Assembly: GCA_018003515.1 (NCBI GenBank) | Contig: JAGNDO010000056.1 | Span: forward strand, 1 to 34,431 | Source: Caldilineaceae bacterium | GTDB taxonomy: Bacteria; Chloroflexota; Anaerolineae; Caldilineales; Caldilineaceae | Length of the DNA stretch: 34,431 nt | Direction: 5' to 3' | Shown here: positions 29,496 through 34,431 of the stretch, one piece after another | Layout: each line of letters starts with the position of its first letter | Numbering within the stretch: the stretch's first letter is position 1 | Made by a program: the position numbers and the translations under genes | The notes under the pieces: generated by a model | Seen by the model: only the letters and a program-made list of their open reading frames with translations | The model's database searches: none | Told to the model about the DNA's origin: nothing

Positions 29496-29643
29496 CCCGA
29501 TTCATCGGGTTTCCCCGACCAGCCGGGGGATTCATCCCCCGGCGGTGGTTGTCACCGCGCCACAGGACGCAGAGCGTCCCCCATCGTTCCAACGCAGAGC
29601 GTTGGAACGAGCCACCCCTTCACCCCTTCACCCGCTCACCCGC
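29496..29643. repeat. Palindrome- and simple-repeat-filled spacer
   Basis: Contains ccgggggattcatcccccgg (29523-29542), gacgcagagcgtc (29566-29578) and a 10-bp-stem hairpin gttccaacgc-aga-gcgttggaac (29586-29608). Tandem ccccttcacccgctca units (29612-29667) follow and extend into the 3' end of the glycosyltransferase gene. No gene seen. Confidence 0.75.
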
Positions 29644-30879
29644 TCACCCCTTCACCCGCTCACCGCCAGCAGCCTCCACCAACAACCCCGCCGCCTTCGC
29701 CACGCCGCCCAACTCGGCAAACTCGTGCTGAAGCCGCCGGGCGTTGACCCGGAAAGGGGCGTCGCTGGGCAGCATGGCCTGCAAAATCTTGGCCAGATTG
29801 TCCGGCACCACCTGGCGGGGATGCAGGCGCACGCCCACGCCTGTGCGGGCCACGCCCTCGGCCTGGCGGCCCTGGTCCGCGGCATGGGGGACGACGATCT
29901 GGGGCACGGCGTGGGTGACAAGGGCGTGGGTGGTCCCCGCGCCGCCGTGGTGGATGGCGACCGCGGCGTAGGGCAGCACTTCGCTAAAGTCGATCTCCGT
30001 GGTGACGACTCGCGGGCTGGGCAGCTTGGGTTGCAATTGGTTCAATGTCTCGTTGGGGAAGCCCTGACCCACGGCCAGGATGGGCAGACCGCCCACCTTC
30101 ACCACGGCATGGGCGCTGTTGATGAAGAAGTTGGGGTCGTTGGTGAAGCTGGTGCCCAGGGTGATGAAGACCCAGGGTCGATCCATGGGCAGTTGGGTCA
30201 GCCAGGGGGTGCGCCAGGGCCGGGCAGCCGGGGCCGCGCCGCCCACATAGCGGTTTTGCCCCAGCAAGGGCATGCCCTGATACCAGCGTTCGCTCCAATA
30301 GGTGAGGTGAAGATGGGGAGAATTGATGGCCGGGGGACCGTCCGCGGCCCAGTTGGCCCCTTGCACGCCAAAGCGGGCGAAGAGCCGGGCCAGCCGCTCT
30401 TGGGCCATCGCTGCCACAATCTGGGCGCTGGGGTGGACCGTGTTGCGGGTGGCGGGCCAGCCAGCCACCACAAAGGGCACGCCCAGCATCTCGGCCAAGA
30501 TGGGCGCGGCGCTCATGAACATCTCGCCCACCACCAGATCCGGGCGGAAGGCGGCGGCCACGGGCAGCAGTTCGTCCACCGCTGCGGCCACCCGATCCTC
30601 TTCCAGCCATTGATCCAGTGCCCTGGCCATGCGCATCCGTTGCAGGGCGGCGTCATCAATGTCTGGCGCTGGCTGCAAGGGCGGAGGCGGCGGCCACAGC
30701 CAGCCCGTCTCGGCCAAAGCGTGGCCGGGGACGTTGAAGCGGGCCAAGGTGGGCAGCATGGCCCCACCCGTGGCCCACAACACGTGGTGGCCCTGGTTCA
30801 CCAATTCGGACGCCGTGGCCAGATAGCCGCCCCAATCCAGATGGCCGGGGATTTGGGCCGACGTGAAGAGGAAGCGCAT
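29644..30879 (-). CDS. GT1/MGT-family glycosyltransferase (UGT-like)
   Basis: A 411-residue GT-B enzyme resembling macrolide and other natural-product glycosyltransferases. N-terminal acceptor half starts MRFLFTSAQIPGHLDWGGYL with GHH-containing strand, and WVFITLGTSFTNDP opens the C-terminal donor half. The diagnostic HHGGAGTTHALVTHAVPQIV, followed by PHAADQGRQAEGVARTGVG, forms the nucleotide-sugar site. Cytosolic, no membrane helix. The last residues GGERVKG and the stop come from the same ccccttcacccgctca repeat that lies in the spacer, so the original end may have been replaced. No strong Shine-Dalgarno precedes the ATG. The acceptor is unknown and there is no polyketide or other pathway gene nearby. 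Confidence 0.88.
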   Translation of the reverse strand: MRFLFTSAQIPGHLDWGGYLATASELVNQGHHVLWATGGAMLPTLARFNVPGHALAETGWLWPPPPPLQPAPDIDDAALQRMRMARALDQWLEEDRVAAAVDELLPVAAAFRPDLVVGEMFMSAAPILAEMLGVPFVVAGWPATRNTVHPSAQIVAAMAQERLARLFARFGVQGANWAADGPPAINSPHLHLTYWSERWYQGMPLLGQNRYVGGAAPAARPWRTPWLTQLPMDRPWVFITLGTSFTNDPNFFINSAHAVVKVGGLPILAVGQGFPNETLNQLQPKLPSPRVVTTEIDFSEVLPYAAVAIHHGGAGTTHALVTHAVPQIVVPHAADQGRQAEGVARTGVGVRLHPRQVVPDNLAKILQAMLPSDAPFRVNARRLQHEFAELGGVAKAAGLLVEAAGGERVKG

Positions 30880-31022
30880 GATCTAGCCCCCACACCCAGG
30901 GGTGAACGGCGCGCTGTTTGGCAAAGAAAGACCCTTTGTTTCTCTTTGCGCTCCCTGCGCCTTCGCGGTAAAAAACGATTCGTGCAGATTTGTGCAGATT
31001 TGTGGATCAATCCCTGAGTCGC
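30880..31022. other. Spacer with dispersed ctttgcgctccctgcgcc-type sequence
   Basis: Contains tttctctttgcgctccctgc followed by gccttcgcggtaaaaaac and two adjacent gtgcagattt units. The style recalls the cctttgtgt/ttgtggtaaaa repeats near grpE. No gene or clear terminator. Confidence 0.5.
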
Positions 31023-31985
31023 TCATCCCAACACCCGCCGGGCCGCCTGGATATCCGCCCGGATCTGGGAGATCAGGTCGTCCAGGCTGGCGAAGTGCTG
31101 TTCGCCCCGCAGCCGGTGCAGAAACTCGATGGTGACGGTCTGCCCATAGATCTCCCCAGCCGGAAAGTCCAGCAGATGGCTCTCCACCTTGTGATGCCGT
31201 CCATCCACCGTGGGCCGCACGCCGATGTTGGTGACGCTGCCGAAGCTCGGCCCATCCTCGCCCAGCCGGGTGCGGGTGACGTAGACCCCATCGGCCGGCA
31301 GCAGTTTGTGGGCCGGATAGGCCACATTGGCTGTGGGAATACCGATCGTGCGGCCCCGGCCATCCCCGGCCACCACAGGACCGGTGACGGTGTAATTGCG
31401 GCCCAGGCGTCGGCCCGCCCGCTCCACATCCCCCTGGCCCAGCAGTTCCCGGATCACCCGGCTGCGCACGGCCTCGCCCCGCCAATCCAGCGTAGACAGG
31501 GTGACGACGCTGTAGCCCAACTCCTTGCCCAGGGCGGCAAGGGCGGCCAAGTCCCCTGTGCGGTCCCGGCCCAAAGCAAAGTCCGGCCCGGTGACCAAGC
31601 AGACCAGCCCCAGGTTCTCCACCAATAGACGCATAAACGCGGCGGGAGGCAGACTGGCGGTCTCCCGGTCAAAGGGGTGCAGAATGCCCAGGTTGATCCC
31701 CTGGCCGGCGGCCAGATCCAACCGTTCTTGGGGCGTGGTGAGCAGTTGCAGGGGCATATCCGGGCGCAGCACGGACAGAGGATGGGGATCGAAGGTCAGC
31801 AGCCCCGCGTTGACCGGCCCGGTTTGGGCCACGACCAGGGGATGGGCCTCGCCATACGCCGCCGCCTCGGCCACCACCCGATCCAACAACGCCTGATGGC
31901 CTCGATGCACCCCATCATAATTGCCGATGGTCAGCACCGTAGGTCCGGTCACGCTAGATTGACGAACATCCCGCAAAATCTGCAT
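31023..31985 (-). CDS. ribF: Bifunctional riboflavin kinase / FAD synthetase RibF
   Basis: Phosphorylates riboflavin to FMN and adenylates it to FAD. The 320-residue protein has the nucleotidyltransferase domain first: TIGNYDGVHRGHQALL at about 19-34 (the usual GxFDGVHxGH with Phe replaced by Tyr), LTFDPHPLSVL at 63-73, LVTGPDFALGRDRTGD, and RSRVIRELLGQGD. The riboflavin kinase domain follows with GRTIGIPTANV at 211-221, GVYVT and the closing VESHLLDFPAGEIYGQTV, FLHRLRGEQHFASLDDL. Length and order are typical. It lies downstream of truB and nrnA, the common translation-associated arrangement, but 258 bp separate it from truB. No FMN riboswitch is visible upstream. Confidence 0.95.
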   Translation of the reverse strand: MQILRDVRQSSVTGPTVLTIGNYDGVHRGHQALLDRVVAEAAAYGEAHPLVVAQTGPVNAGLLTFDPHPLSVLRPDMPLQLLTTPQERLDLAAGQGINLGILHPFDRETASLPPAAFMRLLVENLGLVCLVTGPDFALGRDRTGDLAALAALGKELGYSVVTLSTLDWRGEAVRSRVIRELLGQGDVERAGRRLGRNYTVTGPVVAGDGRGRTIGIPTANVAYPAHKLLPADGVYVTRTRLGEDGPSFGSVTNIGVRPTVDGRHHKVESHLLDFPAGEIYGQTVTIEFLHRLRGEQHFASLDDLISQIRADIQAARRVLG

Positions 31986-32045
31986 AGGCGAAAAATGAAT
32001 GGAAAATTGAGAATGGAAAATTGAGAATGGAAAATTGAAAATGCG
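31986..32045. repeat. Tandem gaatggaaaattga repeats
   Basis: At least three ~14-bp units (aatggaaaattgag) lie just upstream of ribF, the reverse-orientation relatives of repeats at 6190-6232 and around sbcD/sbcC. Confidence 0.75.
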
Positions 32046-32150
32046 GAGTGCCGCACAAACTCATTGTGCATTGGGCATTGGTCCTTGCCCAATCCTACCA
32101 CGGAGGTTGTGAAATTTGAAACAATCTCACAGTGACATCAACCAAAAGTC

Positions 32151-32222
32151 GCACAGTCGAGGAGTAGGCATCCTCAGATGCCGGGCCGTTCGCATCTGAG
32201 GATGCTCACTCCTCGATTGTGC
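32151..32222. repeat. Long hairpin, 31-bp arms, after truB
   Basis: gcacagtcgaggagtaggca plus tcctcagatgc (32151-32181) pairs with 32192-32222, 28 of 31 positions matching, loop cgggccgttc. It lies 22 bp after the truB stop (minus direction) and could be its terminator or a MITE-like element. No U-tract is clear. Confidence 0.8.
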
Positions 32223-32243
32223 GCTGTTATTTTGATTTGTCTA

Positions 32244-33224
32244 TCAAGCCGCAAACCACTTGGCGGGCTTCCAGACTGTGCCGCCCGCCTCTTGGGCTGG
32301 TCCCAGGCTGGCCAGGATGCCCAGGAAGCCGCCGTCGGGGCCAATGCCCTGGGCCAGTTCTCCGTCAGCCAAGTGGGTCTCTGCCCCGGTCAAGATCACC
32401 TTTTGGCCAAAGCCGAAGCGCTGGATCTCTTCCTCCGTCAAAGAAAAAGCGGGCAGGTCAAGGCCAAAACCGGGGGGCTTCAGGAAGGGGGTCCAATCGT
32501 CCGTGCGGGTGAGGTGGGCCAGGTCGGCCAGAGGGTAGGCGTGGTCCAGGTTGAAGAAGCCTGCCTGCTCCCGGCGCAAAATGCTGAGGTGGCCGGCGCT
32601 GCCCAAGGCCCGCCCCAAATCATAGGCCAGGCTGCGGATGTATGTGCCGGCCGAGCCGGTGATGCGCAGATCCACCATGGCCGGGCGGCCATCCTGGGTG
32701 TGGATGGCCAGCAGATCCAGCCGGTGGATCGTAACAGGGCGGGGGACCATGACCACATCCTCGCCCCGGCGCGCCTTGTAGTGGACGCTTTCGCCCCCCT
32801 GCTTGATGGCCGAATAGATAGGCGGGATCTGCTGGATCGGTCCGCGGAATTGGGCCAGCACCGCTTCGATGCCTGCCCGATCCAAGTCGGGCAGGGGTGC
32901 GCTGTGCGTGACTTCGCCCTGGCCGTCATAGGTGTTGGTGGCCGTGCCCAGGACGACCCTGGCCCAATAGCTCTTGTTGTGGCCCTGGTAATATTCCACC
33001 AGCCGGGTGGCCTGACCCAAACAGAGTACGAGTACGCCGCTGGCAAAGGGATCCAGGGTGCCCGTGTGACCGATGCGTTGCTGGCCCGTGCGCCGCCGCA
33101 CCCATTGCACAATATCGTGGCTGGTGGGCGGTGCGCGGAAACCGGCCGCATCGGCTTCCCATTGGGGCAATCCCGGCTTGTCGATCACCAACACACCGGC
33201 CAGATCCTGTCCTGATGCACGCAT
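32244..33224 (-). CDS. truB: tRNA pseudouridine-55 synthase TruB
   Basis: Makes pseudouridine 55 in the tRNA T-loop. The 326-residue protein has GVLVIDKPG at 10-18, TSHDIVQWVRRRTG at 34-47, and GHTGTLDPFASGVLVLCLG with catalytic Asp58. YWARVVLGTATNTYDGQGEV, then QIPPIYSAIKQGGESVHYKARRG, and a C-terminal PUA-like part also fit. Odd feature: about 15 residues (LPQWEADAAGFRAPP) separate the IDKP loop from TSHD, where family members normally have only one or two. The core otherwise looks intact. The ATG is 2 bp after the nrnA stop, so the two are translationally linked. Confidence 0.95.
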   Translation of the reverse strand: MRASGQDLAGVLVIDKPGLPQWEADAAGFRAPPTSHDIVQWVRRRTGQQRIGHTGTLDPFASGVLVLCLGQATRLVEYYQGHNKSYWARVVLGTATNTYDGQGEVTHSAPLPDLDRAGIEAVLAQFRGPIQQIPPIYSAIKQGGESVHYKARRGEDVVMVPRPVTIHRLDLLAIHTQDGRPAMVDLRITGSAGTYIRSLAYDLGRALGSAGHLSILRREQAGFFNLDHAYPLADLAHLTRTDDWTPFLKPPGFGLDLPAFSLTEEEIQRFGFGQKVILTGAETHLADGELAQGIGPDGGFLGILASLGPAQEAGGTVWKPAKWFAA

Positions 33225-33226
33225 AT

Positions 33227-34231
33227 TTATGCCTTTGTCTGCTCATTGCGGGCGGCCATGATGTTGCGGCGCAGCGTACGCAGATCCGCCACCACCCGCT
33301 CGGTGACTGCGTACAACTCGCCCTTAATGGTGCAGCCAGCCGCCGGCGGATGACCGCCGCCGCCATAGGAGAGGGCCAGTTGGGCCACGTCGAAACCGGG
33401 CTTGGCCCGGAAGCTGCACTCCACCACAGCCTCCCCCTTTTCGTCGATCTTCTCCACAAAGGTGGCGCTGATGTCGGCCTCGTTGGCCATGATCAGCTTG
33501 CTGCTGAGGCTGCCATCCTCTCCGGGACCAACACCGGCAGCCCACCGATTGACCAAGCTGACCGGTGCCCAGATCACCCCGTCCTCAAAGCCAATGTGAG
33601 GGAAGACCTGGCCCCACAGGTTGAAGACCCGGATGGGCAGGCTGTTGACCGTGCGGGCGGCGATGTTGGCCAGATCCGCCCCGGCGTCCACCAGACGCAT
33701 GGCCGCTTCCAGCACCCGGGCATCCGTGTTGGGGGTGCGGAAGCAGAGGGTGTCCGTCACCAGCCCGGTGAGCAGGCAGATGGCTATATTCTGGGACAGG
33801 GGCATGTTCATCTCGTCGGCCAAGAGGACCAACATCTGACAGGCCGCGGCGCAGGAGGGATCGACCCAATTGATCTGGCCAAAATTGGTATTGGTGATGT
33901 GATGGTCGATCACCAGCATGGGGATGGCCCTGTGGGCATCCCGGCGATAGACGTCACCCATGCGGTCACTGCTAGAGGCGTCCAAAACGACGATCAGGTC
34001 GTAGTCGCCCCCCACTTGTTCCGGGCTGATGATCGTCTCAGCTCCGGGCAGGAAGAAAAAATCTGCGGGGACTTTGTCATGCAAAGCCAGCGTAGGCCGC
34101 TTGCCCAGGGCGGTGAGTAGATGGCCCATGCCCAGCAAGCTGCCAAGGGCGTCCCCGTCGGGGCTGACATGGCTGATGCAGAGGACTGTTTCGGCCCGAT
34201 CCAGGGCGTGACGAAGTTGTGATGGGATCAT
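33227..34231 (-). CDS. nrnA: Bifunctional oligoribonuclease / PAP phosphatase NrnA (DHH family)
   Basis: Degrades nanoRNA (2-5 nt) and dephosphorylates 3'-phosphoadenosine 5'-phosphate. The 334-residue protein shows the DHH motifs in order: CISHVSPDGDALGSLLG at 18-34 (His21, Asp25, Asp27), IVVLDASSSDR with Asp84, VIDHHITN with Asp109-His110-His111, NWVDPSCAAACQML, and the C-terminal DHHA1 signature SYGGGGHPPAAGCTI at about 288-302. All metal ligands are present. It sits directly before truB as in many Firmicutes and Chloroflexota, where rbfA or infB lie upstream; those would be beyond the right edge. No strong Shine-Dalgarno: aaagaaaggccaag precedes the ATG. Confidence 0.93.
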   Translation of the reverse strand: MIPSQLRHALDRAETVLCISHVSPDGDALGSLLGMGHLLTALGKRPTLALHDKVPADFFFLPGAETIISPEQVGGDYDLIVVLDASSSDRMGDVYRRDAHRAIPMLVIDHHITNTNFGQINWVDPSCAAACQMLVLLADEMNMPLSQNIAICLLTGLVTDTLCFRTPNTDARVLEAAMRLVDAGADLANIAARTVNSLPIRVFNLWGQVFPHIGFEDGVIWAPVSLVNRWAAGVGPGEDGSLSSKLIMANEADISATFVEKIDEKGEAVVECSFRAKPGFDVAQLALSYGGGGHPPAAGCTIKGELYAVTERVVADLRTLRRNIMAARNEQTKA

Positions 34232-34265
34232 GGTCTTGGCCTTTCTTCAATACGACTGATCAAAA

Positions 34266-34301
34266 ATCCAGGGACATCGGATCTCTCCGCCGTCCCTGGA
34301 T
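34266..34301. terminator. Hairpin upstream of nrnA
   Basis: ATCCAGGGAC (34266-34275) and GTCCCTGGAT (34292-34301) are perfect 10-bp arms around a 16-nt loop. On the minus strand the stem is followed by TTTTTG, so it is a credible intrinsic terminator for a gene entering from the right edge. nrnA then would need its own promoter. Confidence 0.7.
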
Positions 34302-34321
34302 TGGCTTGAGTTTGGCTCTTT

Positions 34322-34384
34322 GGGGGATGCCGGGGTAGTCACAAGGGCATGGAGTCTGACCATGCGTCTACCCCGGCATCTCCC
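34322..34384. repeat. Nested hairpin at the right edge
   Basis: gggggatgccggggtag (34322-34338) pairs with ctaccccggcatctccc (34368-34384) with one mismatch; inside, gcatgg and ccatgc form a second stem. It may be a terminator or a palindromic repeat element. The last ~45 bases of the window show no gene. Confidence 0.7.
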
Positions 34385-34431
34385 AAGATCCGGTAAAATC
34401 GGCTGTTTTTGTTCAGAAATGGCGAAAAATG

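Noticed and set aside
31986-32243. FMN riboswitch upstream of ribF
   Set aside because: No conserved RFN sequence elements were seen; the region consists of AT-rich tandem repeats and a long hairpin.

Overview
The window looks like a chromosomal stretch of a GC-rich member of the Chloroflexota, probably Anaerolineae or a relative. This is inferred from gene content: Thr/Pro-rich linkers in front of a LysM domain, multi-pass glycosyltransferases carrying a distinctive C-terminal beta domain, an hrcA-grpE pair and a TruB/RibF/NrnA translation cluster. Noncoding gaps are unusually rich in dispersed repeats. No tRNA, rRNA, CRISPR array, transposase or phage structural gene was seen.

Left part (1-12.4 kb, plus strand): a family 2 glycosyltransferase and a polyprenyl glycosylphosphotransferase (surface polysaccharide), then hrcA and grpE separated by copies of a ~145-bp repeat, a two-domain GNAT protein, a small four-helix membrane protein, the SbcD/SbcC (Mre11/Rad50-like) nuclease pair, a DUF4160-DUF2442 pair, and a NudC-type NADH pyrophosphatase.

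Centre (12.4-17.27 kb): a compositionally different island starting at a good sigma70-like promoter. It holds a CHAT (caspase-like) protease fused to an AAA_35-type ATPase. This overlaps by 4 bp a 974-residue protein with a second AAA_35-type ATPase, one membrane helix, TPR-like repeats, Pro/Thr linkers, a LysM domain and a C-terminal beta domain. A 59-codon CopG-antitoxin-like gene follows. This is the best candidate for an undescribed system: a wall-facing sensor ATPase coupled to a cytosolic protease ATPase.

17.26-25.55 kb (plus strand): a tight operon of an FAD oxidoreductase, two paralogous GT39-like membrane glycosyltransferases, a methyltransferase, a polyprenyl-phosphate sugar synthase and a perosamine-synthase-like aminotransferase. 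Together they suggest lipid-linked sugar synthesis and transfer to envelope acceptors. The first GT39 gene carries an in-frame insertion of two dispersed repeat families. A strong hairpin ends the operon.

25.6-28.2 kb: a repeat-dense zone with a 21-bp minisatellite, a minus-strand nucleotidyltransferase, a 155-bp nested inverted repeat, a 46-codon ORF for a hydrophobic peptide with a near-perfect Shine-Dalgarno, two hairpins and an inverted pair of ~60-bp palindromic elements.

28.2-34.4 kb (minus strand): an unusual DUF2442-UroD fusion, a GT1/MGT-like glycosyltransferase, then ribF, truB and nrnA. The right edge holds two hairpins upstream of nrnA.
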